NCBI RefSeq assembly: GCF_000265465.1
Contig: NC_018016.1
Coordinates: 439,501-503,500, forward strand
Origin: Ornithobacterium rhinotracheale DSM 15997
Lineage (GTDB): Bacteria > Bacteroidota > Bacteroidia > Flavobacteriales > Weeksellaceae
Length of the DNA: 64,000 nt
Direction of reading: 5' to 3'
The position numbers and the translations under genes are program-made. Below are positions 35,865 through 46,251 of this stretch, in pieces. How positions within the stretch are numbered: the first letter of the stretch is position 1; every line of letters starts with the position of its first letter. A model generated the notes under the pieces. It had not been told where the DNA came from. It ran no database searches and saw nothing but the letters and a program-made list of their open reading frames with translations.

Positions 35865-36233
35865 TTATAATACCTCTGGAGCCAGAGATATAATTTTCAT
35901 ATATTGTTTATCACGTAATTCACGAGCTACTGGTCCGAATACACGGGTACCTCTCATCTCTCCGTTATTATCTAATAAAACACAAGCATTGTCATCAAAA
36001 CGGATATAAGAACCATCTTTGCGTCTTACTTCTTTTTTTGTGCGTACGACAACCGCTTTAGACACTTGTCCTTTTTTTACGTTTCCAGCTGGAGTAGCAT
36101 CTTTGATTGAAATCACGATTTTGTCTCCGATAGAAGCGTAGCGTTTACCTGTACCACCTAAAACTCTAATCACTAGAGCTTCCCTTGCTCCAGTGTTATC
36201 AGCTACTTTTAATCTAGATTCTTGTTGTACCAT
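35865..36233 (-). CDS. rplN: Ribosomal protein L14
   Basis: 122 residues. [20 protein letters not shown] at the start, with the signature [20 protein letters not shown]; it ends [12 protein letters not shown]. It lies at the subunit interface and contacts 16S rRNA (bridge B8). First gene of the classical spc group, here joined to the S10 group without a break. Confidence 0.97.
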   Translation of the reverse strand: MVQQESRLKVADNTGAREALVIRVLGGTGKRYASIGDKIVISIKDATPAGNVKKGQVSKAVVVRTKKEVRRKDGSYIRFDDNACVLLDNNGEMRGTRVFGPVARELRDKQYMKIISLAPEVL

Positions 36234-36239
36234 TTTGTA

Positions 36240-36494
36240 TTACTTAGCTCTTTCTATAATTTCTACTACTCTCCATCTTTTATCTTTACTTAATGGACGA
36301 GTTTCCATAATTCTTACTGTATCACCCTCATTGCACTCATTTTTCTCATCATGAGCTTTGTATGTTTTTGTTTTAAGAACGAATTTACCATACATTGGGT
36401 GCTTCTGTCTTTTAGTCTCAGCAACTACGATAGTTTTATCCATCTTATTGCTTTTTACCAAACCTACACGTTCTTTTCTTAAATTTCTTTCCAT
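36240..36494 (-). CDS. rpsQ: Ribosomal protein S17
   Basis: 84 residues from [19 protein letters not shown]; a longer frame would overlap rpmC. OB fold with [20 protein letters not shown] and the ending [21 protein letters not shown] primary 16S rRNA binder. Lies between rpmC and rplN. Confidence 0.95.
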   Translation of the reverse strand: MERNLRKERVGLVKSNKMDKTIVVAETKRQKHPMYGKFVLKTKTYKAHDEKNECNEGDTVRIMETRPLSKDKRWRVVEIIERAK

Positions 36495-36501
36495 CACAGT
36501 A

Positions 36502-36705
36502 TTATTTTGCTTGTGATTCATTTAGTTTCTTAGTCAATTCCGTATTCAATCTCGCAATCGTTTTACGTAAATTACGCAATTGGATTGGATTTTCGATCGG
36601 AGACATCCCATGATTAATTTTTAATAAATCATAGTTTGCTTTTTCTTCAGCAATTTTGTCTCTTAATTCTTCTACTGTTAATTCCTTAATATCTGATGCT
36701 TTCAT
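36502..36705 (-). CDS. rpmC: Ribosomal protein L29
   Basis: 67 residues, two antiparallel helices, [19 protein letters not shown] and the family stretch [19 protein letters not shown]. Lies at the tunnel exit and helps form the docking site for trigger factor and SRP. It follows rplP by 11 bases. Confidence 0.96.
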   Translation of the reverse strand: MKASDIKELTVEELRDKIAEEKANYDLLKINHGMSPIENPIQLRNLRKTIARLNTELTKKLNESQAK

Positions 36706-36716
36706 TATATTCTATA

Positions 36717-37139
36717 TTAATCTTCTCTATAATCTCTTGCAACAACAAATTTAGTTTTAACAGGAAGCTTTTGTGCTGCTAAGCGCAATGCTTCTTCAGC
36801 AGTCGCTCTCGGAATTCCACCAATTTCGAACAAGATACGACCTGGGCGAACAGGTGCTGCCCAATATTCTGGAGCACCTTTACCTTTACCCATACGTACC
36901 TCTTGAGGTTTCTTGGTAATTGGCTTATCTGGAAATATTTTAATCCAAATACTTCCTTCACGTTTCATATATCTAGTAGCAGCGATACGAGCTGCTTCAA
37001 TTTGTCTTGCAGTTATCCATTTGTCTTCAAGGGCTTTGATCCCAAAAGTACCAAAAGCTAATTGAGTACCTCTGTAATCGTTTCCTTTACCTACATTTTT
37101 CTGCTGTTTTCTGAATTTAGTTCTTTTTGGTTGTAACAT
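36717..37139 (-). CDS. rplP: Ribosomal protein L16
   Basis: 140 residues. [20 protein letters not shown] at the start; the conserved loop [20 protein letters not shown] reaches the A-site tRNA region and holds the family's arginine that is hydroxylated in some bacteria. It lies after rpsC. Confidence 0.97.
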   Translation of the reverse strand: MLQPKRTKFRKQQKNVGKGNDYRGTQLAFGTFGIKALEDKWITARQIEAARIAATRYMKREGSIWIKIFPDKPITKKPQEVRMGKGKGAPEYWAAPVRPGRILFEIGGIPRATAEEALRLAAQKLPVKTKFVVARDYRED

Positions 37140-37162
37140 GATTCAAATAAATCTTTATTAGT

Positions 37163-37885
37163 TTATGATCTTTTACGACCACCGCGTTTACTGCGCTCTC
37201 TACGCTTACCGCCTGTTTTCTTATTTTTCTTTAATCCAGTAAGTGGAGATAATTCTCTCTTACCATACACTTCACCTTTCATTATCCACACTTTAATACC
37301 TAATCTACCATAAGTAGTGTGTGCTTCAGAAACATGATAATCAATATCAGCTCTAAATGTAGACAATGGAATTCTACCTTCTTTATAAGTTTCTGAGCGA
37401 GCCATTTCAGCTCCATTTAAACGACCAGAAACTTGAACCTTAATTCCCTCAGCATTCATTCTCATTGCCGATGCTATTGCCATCTTAACCGCTCTTCTAT
37501 AAGAAATACGATTTTCGATTTGTCTTGCAATACTTTCAGCAACTAATGTAGCGTCTAATTCAGGTCTTTTAATTTCAAAAATATTGATTTGAACATCTTT
37601 ACCTGTAAGTTTTTTCAACTCTTCTTTTAACTTATCTACTTCAGTCCCTCCTTTTCCGATGATGATACCTGGACGAGCCGTAGTTAAGGTAACAGTAATT
37701 AATTTTAATGTTCTTTCAATATAGATGCTAGATAAGTTTGCTTTAGCCAAACGTACATTTAAGTACTTTCTAATTTTAGCATCTTCGGCAATTTTATCTC
37801 CATAGTTTCTACCACCATACCAGTTAGAGTCCCAACCTCTGATGATACCTAATCTATTTCCTATTGGATTTGTTTTCTGACCCAT
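37163..37885 (-). CDS. rpsC: Ribosomal protein S3
   Basis: 240 residues. An N-terminal KH domain with [20 protein letters not shown], and the C-terminal S3 domain with [20 protein letters not shown] and [14 protein letters not shown]. It ends in an Arg/Lys-rich tail. It forms part of the mRNA entry channel and its helicase activity. It lies 2 bases after rplV. Confidence 0.98.
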   Translation of the reverse strand: MGQKTNPIGNRLGIIRGWDSNWYGGRNYGDKIAEDAKIRKYLNVRLAKANLSSIYIERTLKLITVTLTTARPGIIIGKGGTEVDKLKEELKKLTGKDVQINIFEIKRPELDATLVAESIARQIENRISYRRAVKMAIASAMRMNAEGIKVQVSGRLNGAEMARSETYKEGRIPLSTFRADIDYHVSEAHTTYGRLGIKVWIMKGEVYGKRELSPLTGLKKNKKTGGKRRERSKRGGRKRS

Positions 37886-37887
37886 AA

Positions 37888-38298
37888 TTATTGCTGATTC
37901 TCTTCGGTTCTACTTCCTAAAATTAAAGTCACATGGTTAGATCTTTTTCTAATTCTGTGAGCTCTACCTTGTGGTGCTGGACGCAATCTTTTTAATTGTC
38001 TAGCGCTATCCACATATACCTCTTTCACAAACAAGTTAGCATCCTCTACATCAGCATTCTCATTTTTGTTTTGCCAGTTAGCAATCGCTGATAATAATAA
38101 TTTCTCTAATCTTACAGATGCTTCTTTCTTTGAATATCTTAAAATATATAATGCTCTATTGACATTCTCGCCTCTAATTATGTCTGCTACAAGTCTCATC
38201 TTACGAGGAGAGGTAGGACAATTGTTAAGTTTAGCAAACGCTAAACTTTTCTTAGATTCTTTTAATGCCTGAGCACTGTTATGTTTTCTAACTCCCAT
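37888..38298 (-). CDS. rplV: Ribosomal protein L22
   Basis: 136 residues. [20 protein letters not shown] at the start of the core, and [20 protein letters not shown] in the beta hairpin that lines the exit tunnel, where macrolide-resistance changes occur. No deletion is seen in that hairpin. Order rpsS-rplV-rpsC is standard. Confidence 0.97.
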   Translation of the reverse strand: MGVRKHNSAQALKESKKSLAFAKLNNCPTSPRKMRLVADIIRGENVNRALYILRYSKKEASVRLEKLLLSAIANWQNKNENADVEDANLFVKEVYVDSARQLKRLRPAPQGRAHRIRKRSNHVTLILGSRTEENQQ

Positions 38299-38309
38299 AG
38301 CTCTCTATT

Positions 38310-38591
38310 TTACTTTTTACCTTTATTTTTAGCGTTACCTGCGTGACCTCGGAAAGTACGAGTAGGAGAAAATTCACCTAATTTATGCCCTACCATGTTT
38401 TCTGTAACATACACTGGGATAAATTGCTTTCCATTGTGCACAGCTATGGTTTGACCAACAAAATCTGGCGATATCATAGATGCACGAGACCAAGTTTTAA
38501 TAACAGTTTTCTTTCCGCTTTCTATATTAGCTTGGACTTTTTTCTCTAATTTATAGTGAATATAGGGTCCTTTTTTTAATGAACGTGCCAT
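38310..38591 (-). CDS. rpsS: Ribosomal protein S19
   Basis: 93 residues. [19 protein letters not shown] at the start and the signature [20 protein letters not shown] followed by [12 protein letters not shown]. It lies in the 30S head near the A-site finger. It is separated from rplB by only 3 bases. Confidence 0.97.
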   Translation of the reverse strand: MARSLKKGPYIHYKLEKKVQANIESGKKTVIKTWSRASMISPDFVGQTIAVHNGKQFIPVYVTENMVGHKLGEFSPTRTFRGHAGNAKNKGKK

Positions 38592-38594
38592 AGA

Positions 38595-39416
38595 TTATTT
38601 CTTTCTTCTTTGAATGATATACTTATTAGATGCTTTTTTCTTAGAACGTGTTTTATAACCTTTAGCAGGAATTCCATTTTTGTTTCTTGGAATACCACCA
38701 GTTGCACGTCCTTCACCACCACCCATTGGGTGATCTACTGGGTTCATTACCATAGAACGAGTTCTAGGTCTTCTACCTAACCATCTGCTTCTACCTGCTT
38801 TACCACTCACTACTAATTGATGGTCTGAGTTCGAAACAGCACCTACAGTTGCCATACATTCTACAAGGATTAATCTCACCTCTCCAGAAGGCATTTTAAT
38901 AGTAGCAAATTTACCATCTCTTGCTACTAATTGTGCATAAGAACCAGCACTTCTTGCAATAATTGCTCCTTGCCCTGGTCTTAATTCGATGCAAGAAATT
39001 ACAGTACCTAATGGCATGTTTTTCAATTTCATTGCATTTCCAACTTCTACTTCAACACGCTCACCGCTAGTGATTTTATCACCAACTTTCAATCCATTTT
39101 GAGCGATAACATATCTTTTCTCACCATCTGCATACTGCACTAAAGCGATAAAAGATGTTCTATTTGGATCATACTCTATAGAAACTACTTCAGCTTCTTC
39201 GTGTCTATCTCTTTTAAAATCGATGATACGGTATTTTTGCTTATGACCACCACCGATAAAACGCATTGTCATACGACCAGAGTTATTTCTACCTCCGGAT
39301 TTGCTCTTACCTTTAGTCAAAGATTTCTCTGGCTTATTTGTAGTAACCTCTTCGTAATTATTTACGATACGAAATCTTTGCGCTGGTGTTATTGGTTTTA
39401 ATTTTCTTACTGACAT
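38595..39416 (-). CDS. rplB: Ribosomal protein L2
   Basis: 273 residues. The conserved C-terminal element [19 protein letters not shown] contains the histidine important for peptidyl transferase activity. The RNA-binding domain begins with [20 protein letters not shown]. It lies between rplW and rpsS. Confidence 0.98.
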   Translation of the reverse strand: MSVRKLKPITPAQRFRIVNNYEEVTTNKPEKSLTKGKSKSGGRNNSGRMTMRFIGGGHKQKYRIIDFKRDRHEEAEVVSIEYDPNRTSFIALVQYADGEKRYVIAQNGLKVGDKITSGERVEVEVGNAMKLKNMPLGTVISCIELRPGQGAIIARSAGSYAQLVARDGKFATIKMPSGEVRLILVECMATVGAVSNSDHQLVVSGKAGRSRWLGRRPRTRSMVMNPVDHPMGGGEGRATGGIPRNKNGIPAKGYKTRSKKKASNKYIIQRRKK

Positions 39417-39427
39417 AATTCTCTTAC

Positions 39428-39718
39428 TTAAATGTTACCGTATAAATCGATTTCTTGCCCTTCAGCTACTTCAACAATAGCTTTTTTCAATTTATTAGTA
39501 GCACCTACTTGCAATCCAGATTTAGTATATCTTGATTTAATTTTCGGCGCATAGATCATGGTCTTCACAGACACTACTTCAACATTGTACAATTCCTGTA
39601 CTGCTTTCTTAATTTCAATCTTGTTTGATTTTGTATTCACTAAGAAAGCATAACGATTATTTAATTCTGAATCGTTGGTAGCTTTTTCGGTAATTACCGG
39701 CTTTAAAATTATACTCAT
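39428..39718 (-). CDS. rplW: Ribosomal protein L23
   Basis: 96 residues. [19 protein letters not shown] at the start; the family motif region [20 protein letters not shown] and the loop [20 protein letters not shown]. Chief docking site of trigger factor and SRP at the tunnel exit. It follows rplD by 6 bases. Confidence 0.97.
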   Translation of the reverse strand: MSIILKPVITEKATNDSELNNRYAFLVNTKSNKIEIKKAVQELYNVEVVSVKTMIYAPKIKSRYTKSGLQVGATNKLKKAIVEVAEGQEIDLYGNI

Positions 39719-39724
39719 AATCGA

Positions 39725-40354
39725 TTACTTTCTTAAATTTTCTTGAATTTTTTCTACTGAACTTTCAAACAAAACTAATTCCGAAGCATTCACAATATCG
39801 TAACTTGTTAACTCTGAAAAGTTTACAACTTTAACATTTTGCAAATTTCGGGACGACAAATATACGAATTTATTTGGTTCTCCCAATACAAATAAAGATT
39901 TTTTATTTGATAGAGATAAATTGTTCAATAACTCGTTAAAGTTTTTAGTTTTCGGTGCATCAAAGTTGATATCTTCTACAACTTTTAGTGCATTGTCAAG
40001 AACTTTTTGGCTAAGAACAGATTTTTTTGCTACTCTTTTTTGAGCTTTATTTAATTTAAAACCGTAATTTCTTGGTCTTGGTCCAAATACTCTACCTCCA
40101 CCTTTAAATAATGGGTTTTTAATATCACCTGCTCTTGCTCCTCCAGTACCTTTTTGTCTTTTAATTTTTCTAGTACTTCCAGCGACTTCGCTTCTTTCTT
40201 TAGATTTATGAGTACCTTGTCTTTTATTTGCAAGATGCTGTTTAATTTCAAGATAAACGGTATGCTCGCTTGGCTCAATACCAAAGATAGCATCGTCTAG
40301 CTGAATTTTCTTAGCTGTCTCTTTGCCTAATTTGTCTAATACTACTACTTCCAT
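39725..40354 (-). CDS. rplD: Ribosomal protein L4
   Basis: 209 residues. The extended loop with [20 protein letters not shown] reaches into the exit tunnel, and [20 protein letters not shown] follows. In E. coli L4 represses its own operon by an S10-leader structure. Here its start overlaps the end of rplC by 10 bases, which suggests coupled translation. Confidence 0.97.
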   Translation of the reverse strand: MEVVVLDKLGKETAKKIQLDDAIFGIEPSEHTVYLEIKQHLANKRQGTHKSKERSEVAGSTRKIKRQKGTGGARAGDIKNPLFKGGGRVFGPRPRNYGFKLNKAQKRVAKKSVLSQKVLDNALKVVEDINFDAPKTKNFNELLNNLSLSNKKSLFVLGEPNKFVYLSSRNLQNVKVVNFSELTSYDIVNASELVLFESSVEKIQENLRK

Positions 40355-40971
40355 CTTCTTAATATTACGTATGAATTTTTAGGACCAGGTACAGCACCTT
40401 TTACAATGATAAGGTTCTTTTCCTCGTCTACTTTAACAACTTGTAAATTCTGAACAGTAACCTTTTTACCTCCTGTACGACCAGCCATTCTCATTCCTTT
40501 AAATACTCTTGAAGGATCTGAACCTGCACCGATAGAACCTGGAGCTCTAAGTCTGTTGTGCTGACCGTGAGTTGATTGACCAACTCCACCAAATCCGTGA
40601 CGTTTAACAACACCTTGGAATCCTTTTCCTTTAGAAGTTCCTGTGATGTCAACAAACTCACCTTCTTTGAATAAGTCAACTTTTACTTCTTGCCCTAAAG
40701 ACAACTCATTTACAAAATCACCATAAAACTCCACCAATTTATGTTTTGGTGTAGTGCCAGCTTTTTTAAAGTGCCCAGTAAGCGCTTTACCAGCATTCTT
40801 CTCTTTCTTGTCATCGAAACCTAATTGAACAGAGCTATACCCGTCTGTTTCAACAGTTCTGACCTGCGTTACAACGCAAGGACCTGCTTCAATGATGGTA
40901 CACGGAATATTTTTCCCGTTCGCATCGTACAAGCTTGTCATCGCGATCTTTTTTCCAATAATTCCTGACAT
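40345..40971 (-). CDS. rplC: Ribosomal protein L3
   Basis: 208 residues. [20 protein letters not shown] at the start, then [20 protein letters not shown], the long loop that approaches the peptidyl transferase centre and contains the normally methylated glutamine. One of the first proteins in 50S assembly. An 86-base gap with a strong hairpin separates it from rpsJ. Confidence 0.97.
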   Translation of the reverse strand: MSGIIGKKIAMTSLYDANGKNIPCTIIEAGPCVVTQVRTVETDGYSSVQLGFDDKKEKNAGKALTGHFKKAGTTPKHKLVEFYGDFVNELSLGQEVKVDLFKEGEFVDITGTSKGKGFQGVVKRHGFGGVGQSTHGQHNRLRAPGSIGAGSDPSRVFKGMRMAGRTGGKKVTVQNLQVVKVDEEKNLIIVKGAVPGPKNSYVILRRWK

Positions 40972-41001
40972 TATAATTTATAATTATTTTTTAGATAATA
41001 A

Positions 41002-41029
41002 TGCAGAGTAAGCCGAAACTTACTCTACA
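41002..41029 (-). promoter_or_regulatory. Hairpin between rpsJ and rplC
   Basis: Eleven-position stem TGTAGAGTAAG/CTTACTCTGCA (one G-U pair on the transcript) with a six-base loop in the 86-base rpsJ-rplC gap. There is no T-run after it on the minus strand, so it is not a simple terminator of the transcript. It could be a processing site or a ribosomal-protein-binding leader. Confidence 0.5.
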
Positions 41030-41057
41030 TTTTTTTGTATATTTCTGTTACTTAAAA

Positions 41058-41363
41058 CTACACTTTGATTTCTACTTCAACACCACTTGGCAATTCTAGT
41101 TTCATTAAAGCATCAACTGTTTTAGATGATGATGAATAAATATCTAGAAGGCGTTTGTGTGAATTTAATTCAAACTGCTCACGCGCTTTTTTATTTACGT
41201 GAGGTGAGCGCAATACAGTAAAAATTCTTTTGTTAGTTGGTAATGGAATTGGACCATTTACCACTGCACCTGTAGTTTTTACAGTTTTTACAATCTTCTC
41301 AGCAGATTTATCTACTAAATTGTGATCGTAAGATTTAAGTTTTATTCTTATTTTTTGACTCAT
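41058..41363 (-). CDS. rpsJ: Ribosomal protein S10 (NusE)
   Basis: 101 residues. [20 protein letters not shown] and the signature [20 protein letters not shown] followed by [18 protein letters not shown]. Part of the 30S head and of antitermination complexes with NusB. Here it stands 8 bases after fusA, with no tuf gene between them. Confidence 0.97.
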   Translation of the reverse strand: MSQKIRIKLKSYDHNLVDKSAEKIVKTVKTTGAVVNGPIPLPTNKRIFTVLRSPHVNKKAREQFELNSHKRLLDIYSSSSKTVDALMKLELPSGVEVEIKV

Positions 41364-41371
41364 TGTTTCGA

Positions 41372-43498
41372 TTATTCTTCGTTACCTTTTGCTTTAGCTA
41401 CCACTTCATCTGCAATGTTTTGCGGAGCAGCTTCGTATTTTTCAAACTCCATTGTAGAAGTTGCACGACCAGAAGATAAAGTTCTTAAAGATGTTACATA
41501 TCCAAACATTTCAGATAATGGAACTGTGGCTTTAATTACTTTAGCGTTGTTTCTATCACTCATTCCTGAAGGAACACCTCTTCTTCTGTTCAAGTCTCCT
41601 ACAATATCTCCCATGTTTTCTTCAGGAGTAAGGATTTCCAATTTCATAATTGGCTCCATAATCGCTGGTTTCGCTTTCTTAGCAGCAGCTTTGAAACCAA
41701 GTTTTGCAGCTAATTCGAACGATAATTGATCTGAATCCACAGGGTGGAATGAACCATCTTTCAAGGTTACTTTCATTGAATCTACTTCATATCCAGCCAA
41801 CGGACCGTTTTTCATAGCTTCTTTGAAACCTTTTTCTACAGATGGAATATATTCTTTTGGAATGTTACCACCTTTAATTTCGTTGATAAACTGAAGACCA
41901 ACAACTCCTTCATCTGCAGGCTCGATAGTAAATACGATATCAGCAAATTTACCACGACCACCAGTTTGTTTCTTATAAGTTTCACGGTGATCTGCGCTAC
42001 CCATGATCGCCTCTTTGTACTCAACTTGAGGTTGACCTTGGTTAACTTCTACCTTAAACTCTCTCTTCAAACGGTCTACAATAATATCTAAGTGAAGCTC
42101 ACCCATACCAGAAATCACAGTTTGCCCTGATTTCTCATCAGTTCTAACTTGGAAAGTTGGATCTTCTTCAGCTAATTTAGCTAAAGCCATACCAAGCTTA
42201 TCCATATCTGCTTTAGATTTTGGCTCAACTGCGATACCGATTACCGGATCTGGGAATTCCATACTTTCTAATACGATTGGCGCATTTTCAGCTGACAATG
42301 TATCTCCAGTTTTAATATCTTTAAATCCTACAGCTGCTCCAATGTCTCCAGCTTCGATATATTCTAGAGGCTCTTGTTTGTTTGCGTGCATTTGATAAAT
42401 ACGAGAGATACGCTCTTTGTTACCTGATCTGTTGTTCAACACATATGAACCAGCATCTAAGTGACCAGAATATGCTCTAAAGAATGCTAAACGACCAACG
42501 AATGGATCTGTTGCAATCTTAAATGCTAACGCAGCAAAAGGCTCATCTACTGAAGGTTTTCTAACTTCAAGCTCTCCTGTATTTGGATTAGTACCTTCAA
42601 TTGCTTCAATATCAGTTGGAGCTGGCAAGTATCTACATACCGCATCTAACATGAATTGAACTCCTTTGTTTTTAAACGAAGAACCACACATCATTGGGAT
42701 GATAGCCATATCCAATGTAGCAGCTCTCAAAGCAGCGTGAATCTCATCTTCAGTGATGCTGTTTTCATCTTCCATGAATTTCTCTAAAAGATTTTCATCA
42801 TAAGCAGCAACCTCCTCGATAAGTTTCGCTCTAAGCTCAGCAGCTTGTGCTTTTAATTCTTCTGGAATCTCGATTTCATCGAAAGTAGCTCCTTGAGTTT
42901 CATCGTGCCACACAATAGCTTTGTTTTTCACTAAGTCTACTACTCCTCTAAAATCAGCTTCATCACCAATATTTAATACGATTGGCACAGCATTAGAACC
43001 TAGCATTTCTTTAACCTGTGTACAAACAGCTAAGAAGTTTGAACCTTGACGGTCCATCTTGTTAACGAAACCTAATCTAGGAACTTTATAGTTATCAGCT
43101 AATCTCCAGTTAGTTTCTGACTGAGGCTCAACACCATCAACGGCACTGAACAAGAAAACTAACCCATCAAGTACACGCAATGAACGGTTTACCTCTACGG
43201 TAAAGTCAACGTGGCCCGGAGTATCGATAATGTTAAAATGATAATCGTGTGCATTCGGTAGCGGCTTACCATTATGCTTTGGGAACACCCAAGTACAAGT
43301 AGTTGCTGCTGAGGTAATTGTAATACCCCTTTCAGCTTCTTGCTCCATCCAGTCCATGGTAGCTGCACCTTCGTGCACCTCACCAATTTTGTGTGAACGA
43401 CCTGTATAGAACAAAATACGCTCTGTAGTTGTTGTTTTCCCAGCATCGATGTGAGCTGCAATACCAATGTTTCTTGTAAATTTTAAATCTCTTGACAT
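41372..43498 (-). CDS. fusA: Elongation factor G
   Basis: 708 residues. GTPase motifs: AHIDAGKTT (15-23), DTPGH (92-96), NKMD (146-149). Domain IV and V elements such as [18 protein letters not shown] and [13 protein letters not shown] are present. It drives translocation after peptide-bond formation and, with RRF, ribosome recycling. It lies between rpsG and rpsJ in the str group. Confidence 0.98.
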   Translation of the reverse strand: MSRDLKFTRNIGIAAHIDAGKTTTTERILFYTGRSHKIGEVHEGAATMDWMEQEAERGITITSAATTCTWVFPKHNGKPLPNAHDYHFNIIDTPGHVDFTVEVNRSLRVLDGLVFLFSAVDGVEPQSETNWRLADNYKVPRLGFVNKMDRQGSNFLAVCTQVKEMLGSNAVPIVLNIGDEADFRGVVDLVKNKAIVWHDETQGATFDEIEIPEELKAQAAELRAKLIEEVAAYDENLLEKFMEDENSITEDEIHAALRAATLDMAIIPMMCGSSFKNKGVQFMLDAVCRYLPAPTDIEAIEGTNPNTGELEVRKPSVDEPFAALAFKIATDPFVGRLAFFRAYSGHLDAGSYVLNNRSGNKERISRIYQMHANKQEPLEYIEAGDIGAAVGFKDIKTGDTLSAENAPIVLESMEFPDPVIGIAVEPKSKADMDKLGMALAKLAEEDPTFQVRTDEKSGQTVISGMGELHLDIIVDRLKREFKVEVNQGQPQVEYKEAIMGSADHRETYKKQTGGRGKFADIVFTIEPADEGVVGLQFINEIKGGNIPKEYIPSVEKGFKEAMKNGPLAGYEVDSMKVTLKDGSFHPVDSDQLSFELAAKLGFKAAAKKAKPAIMEPIMKLEILTPEENMGDIVGDLNRRRGVPSGMSDRNNAKVIKATVPLSEMFGYVTSLRTLSSGRATSTMEFEKYEAAPQNIADEVVAKAKGNEE

Positions 43499-43503
43499 TA
43501 TAA

Positions 43504-43980
43504 TTAGAATCTAAAGTGTGAAAATGCTTTGTTTGCTTCTGCCATTCTATGAGTTTCAACTCTTTTCTTAACTGCAGCACCTTCTTCTTTAGAAGCAGCA
43601 ATAATTTCAGCAGCTAATTTTTGAGCCATAGATTTCTCGTTACGAGCTCTAGAATATTTAATCAACCATTTCATCGCCATAGAAATCTTTCTATCTGGGC
43701 GAATTTGCATAGGAATTTGGAATGTAGCCCCTCCAACTCTTCTTGAACGAACTTCCACATGCGGCATAACATTAGTTAACGCATCTTTCCAAACTTCTAA
43801 AGCTTCTTTTTCTTCGTCCTCTTTCTTCTGATCTACGATATCAATTGCATCGTAAAATACTTTAAATGCTACACTTTTCTTCCCGTCTAACATTAAGTTA
43901 TTAACAAAACGAGTTACCAAAGTATCGTTAAACTTAGGATCTGGGAGTAAGTGACGTTTTTTAGCTCTTGTCTTTCTCAT
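43504..43980 (-). CDS. rpsG: Ribosomal protein S7
   Basis: 158 residues. [19 protein letters not shown] at the start, and the family stretch [20 protein letters not shown] near the middle. It nucleates assembly of the 30S head; in E. coli it represses the str operon. It lies 5 bases before fusA. Confidence 0.97.
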   Translation of the reverse strand: MRKTRAKKRHLLPDPKFNDTLVTRFVNNLMLDGKKSVAFKVFYDAIDIVDQKKEDEEKEALEVWKDALTNVMPHVEVRSRRVGGATFQIPMQIRPDRKISMAMKWLIKYSRARNEKSMAQKLAAEIIAASKEEGAAVKKRVETHRMAEANKAFSHFRF

Positions 43981-44000
43981 TTCTTCTTAAGGATTAAAAA

Positions 44001-44375
44001 TTATTTTTTAGGACGTTTAGCTCCGTACTTACTTCTTCTTTGTAAACGACCATTAACTCCCGCAGTATCTAATGCACCGCGCACGATGTGATAACGCACA
44101 CCTGGTAAATCTTTTACCCTTCCTCCTCTCACCAATACTATCGAGTGCTCTTGCAAATTATGTCCTTCACCACCGATGTAGGCGTTCACCTCTTTACCAT
44201 TTGTCAAACGCACACGCGCAACTTTACGCATCGCGGAGTTTGGTTTCTTAGGTGTAGTAGTGTACACACGAGTACACACGCCTCTTCGCTGTGGACAACT
44301 TTCCAAAGCAGCCGATTTACTCTTCTTAGTGAGTTTGTTTCTACCTTTTCTTACTAATTGCTGAATTGTTGGCAT
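44001..44375 (-). CDS. rpsL: Ribosomal protein S12
   Basis: 124 residues. The decoding-centre loops are [15 protein letters not shown] with K43 and [17 protein letters not shown] with K88 and D89. Both lysines are wild type, so no streptomycin-resistance change is seen at these positions. First gene of the super-operon; a strong promoter and a structured leader lie upstream. Confidence 0.97.
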   Translation of the reverse strand: MPTIQQLVRKGRNKLTKKSKSAALESCPQRRGVCTRVYTTTPKKPNSAMRKVARVRLTNGKEVNAYIGGEGHNLQEHSIVLVRGGRVKDLPGVRYHIVRGALDTAGVNGRLQRRSKYGAKRPKK

Positions 44376-44402
44376 ATTATATATAAAATATTCTTCGTTT
44401 TC

Positions 44403-44440
44403 AACCCTTTAAAAACACACCTTGTACATTAAAGGGTGTG
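44403..44440 (-). promoter_or_regulatory. Structured 5' leader of the str operon
   Basis: On the transcript CACACC pairs with GGTGTG, followed at once by TTTTT, which is terminator-shaped. The overlapping segment ACCCTTT can instead pair with AAAGGGT just downstream. The two pairings share bases and exclude each other. This resembles an attenuator or a ribosomal-protein-binding leader. The function is inferred from folding by eye only. Confidence 0.45.
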
Positions 44441-44470
44441 CAAAGGTATATCTTTTTATTTAATATACAA
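44441..44470 (-). promoter_or_regulatory. Promoter of the str-S10-spc-alpha super-operon
   Basis: Minus-strand TTG (44468-44470), 19 bases, then TACCTTTG (44441-44448): full match to the Bacteroidota primary-sigma consensus. It leaves a leader of about 60 bases before rpsL. Confidence 0.8.
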
Positions 44471-44584
44471 AGATTTATGCATATTATTTCACAAAAAAAT
44501 ATTCTAACTTAGGATTTTAACAACCAAATTAGAACATTTTTTATTTCTTAAAAATTAGATTTTTAGCTATTTTTTTATGAAATT

Positions 44585-46090
44585 TTATTTTTCCACTACC
44601 CGCAAATCCACTCTTCTATTTTGTGCCATACAAGCTGGAGTATCATTTGTGGCACACACAAAATGTGCTGCTCCATAACCCTCTGCCGACACTCTTTCTT
44701 TTTTAAGCCCAAGCAAAACCATTGTTCTCATTGCAGCTTGAGCCCTTTCGTTTGACAATGGTTGATTCACTTCTTGTGCCCCAGCATTATCTGTATAGCC
44801 TCCTAATTTGATTTTTGCTTTAGGGTAATCTTTTAAAATTAAAACTAAATTCTTTAATTGCTGTTTAGACTCAGGCGTTAAACTTGATTTCCCTTTTTCA
44901 AAATAAATTCTATCTAAAGTAATCCAACCTTGCGTTTTATCTTCAGACACTGTTGCATTATCATCGTTTAAGAATTTATACAATTTATTTTCAACACTGC
45001 TTTCGCCTACCTTTAATTTAGTTCCATTTTTAAGTGGAATTTCTATTTCAGGGTCTAAATCGTAAATAAAGTTTCCTGTCGCCTCGTCATAAACACCTAC
45101 GATTAACGACTTTGGAGTAACGACTAAAGTGGTATCTACCTTGATTGCGTCTCCATTTGAATTATACACATAATTCCCATTGAGTAAAATAAAGTTCTCT
45201 GGTGTAACTTCTAAAGTTCCATTTTTCACATTTAGCGTATCTCCATCAACGGAGAGCAATGGAACCAAATCATTATCCACAATCACGCCGTTTTTATCAA
45301 TGCCAAAAGTTTCTGAACGCAAAGGTGCAATTGGCTTTTGGATTTCTTCTTTAGCAAAAAATGATTGATAAATAAAATATCCTGCTATTGCCAAAATTGG
45401 AATTAAAAGCAACCACAACAAGCCTTTGTTCCCTCTCCTTTCTCGTGAGGCTGAAAGCCCTGGAGCCGAAGAGATTTTAGCTTCTACCTTAGGCAAGATT
45501 GTGGATTTTATAGACTGAGGTTGCACTACAGGCTCAAACTTCTGCGATTGAACGCCCAATCTTGACGCCAAACCATGCAATCCTGAAGGAATCGCATCCA
45601 CAAACGCCTCTTTTTCTTGCAAAAACACTGAAGCTAGCCCTTGCGCTGTTAATCCATCTGTTGTGATTATTTTACCAACGACACTCATAATTAGTGGAAA
45701 CACAACGGCAAGCACTCCACTCGCGGCTTCTTTAGTGATATTGGAATATTCTGCCAAACCATCAAATGCCCATTCTTCTTTCCCTCTCAACAATTCGAGG
45801 ATACATGTATTTCCCTTTCCTAATAAGGCATGCTTATTTTGTTCAAAAACGCGTAAAAACGATTCATTTGAAAACAAACCTGATTGCTCAAATTGATGCG
45901 CTAAATCATAAATTTGCTTAGCACTTGATTCATTTTGCAATCTCTCGTTTAAAAAGGCTAATAAAAGTGGCAATGCTCCCGTAATTGCTTGAGAGGTATT
46001 ACTTCGGCTTTCGTTTACATAATTACTTACTTTGTCCACTAAAACTGGCGAAAGCTCACTCCTAGTCTGTTCTAATAATGAATGGTCCAT
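44585..46090 (-). CDS. DUF937 domain protein with C-terminal OmpA peptidoglycan-binding domain
   Basis: 501 residues. The N-terminal 190 are helical DUF937-type (LVDKVSNYVNESRSNTSQAI, with ITGALPLLLAFL). A membrane helix lies at about 222-247 (LLWLLLIPILAIAGYFIY), then a linker with short repeats, then an OmpA-like domain from about 385: FEKGKSSLTPESKQQLKNL, KIKLGGYTDNAGAQEVNQPL and the NRRVDLRV end. This suggests a cytoplasmic DUF937 part and a periplasmic cell-wall-binding part. Role unknown. It stands alone between the str promoter and the LpxL-like gene. Confidence 0.85.
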   Translation of the reverse strand: MDHSLLEQTRSELSPVLVDKVSNYVNESRSNTSQAITGALPLLLAFLNERLQNESSAKQIYDLAHQFEQSGLFSNESFLRVFEQNKHALLGKGNTCILELLRGKEEWAFDGLAEYSNITKEAASGVLAVVFPLIMSVVGKIITTDGLTAQGLASVFLQEKEAFVDAIPSGLHGLASRLGVQSQKFEPVVQPQSIKSTILPKVEAKISSAPGLSASRERRGNKGLLWLLLIPILAIAGYFIYQSFFAKEEIQKPIAPLRSETFGIDKNGVIVDNDLVPLLSVDGDTLNVKNGTLEVTPENFILLNGNYVYNSNGDAIKVDTTLVVTPKSLIVGVYDEATGNFIYDLDPEIEIPLKNGTKLKVGESSVENKLYKFLNDDNATVSEDKTQGWITLDRIYFEKGKSSLTPESKQQLKNLVLILKDYPKAKIKLGGYTDNAGAQEVNQPLSNERAQAAMRTMVLLGLKKERVSAEGYGAAHFVCATNDTPACMAQNRRVDLRVVEK

Positions 46091-46251
46091 AACAGCATTT
46101 TATTCTTTATCATGTTTTGTTTCCCCATCCCACAACAATCACGCCAATTAAATCTTGAAAAGCACTATTTTTTACTGTGAAAATTTAATTTAACTTCATT
46201 TCAAATATTTTTGTATTCTGTGGTAAATTTTAAATCCTTACTTTTGTTCTC

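Noticed and set aside
43195-43601. Minus-strand frames overlapping fusA and rpsG
   Set aside because: They are out-of-frame shadows with biased Leu/Gln/Lys content inside well-defined genes.
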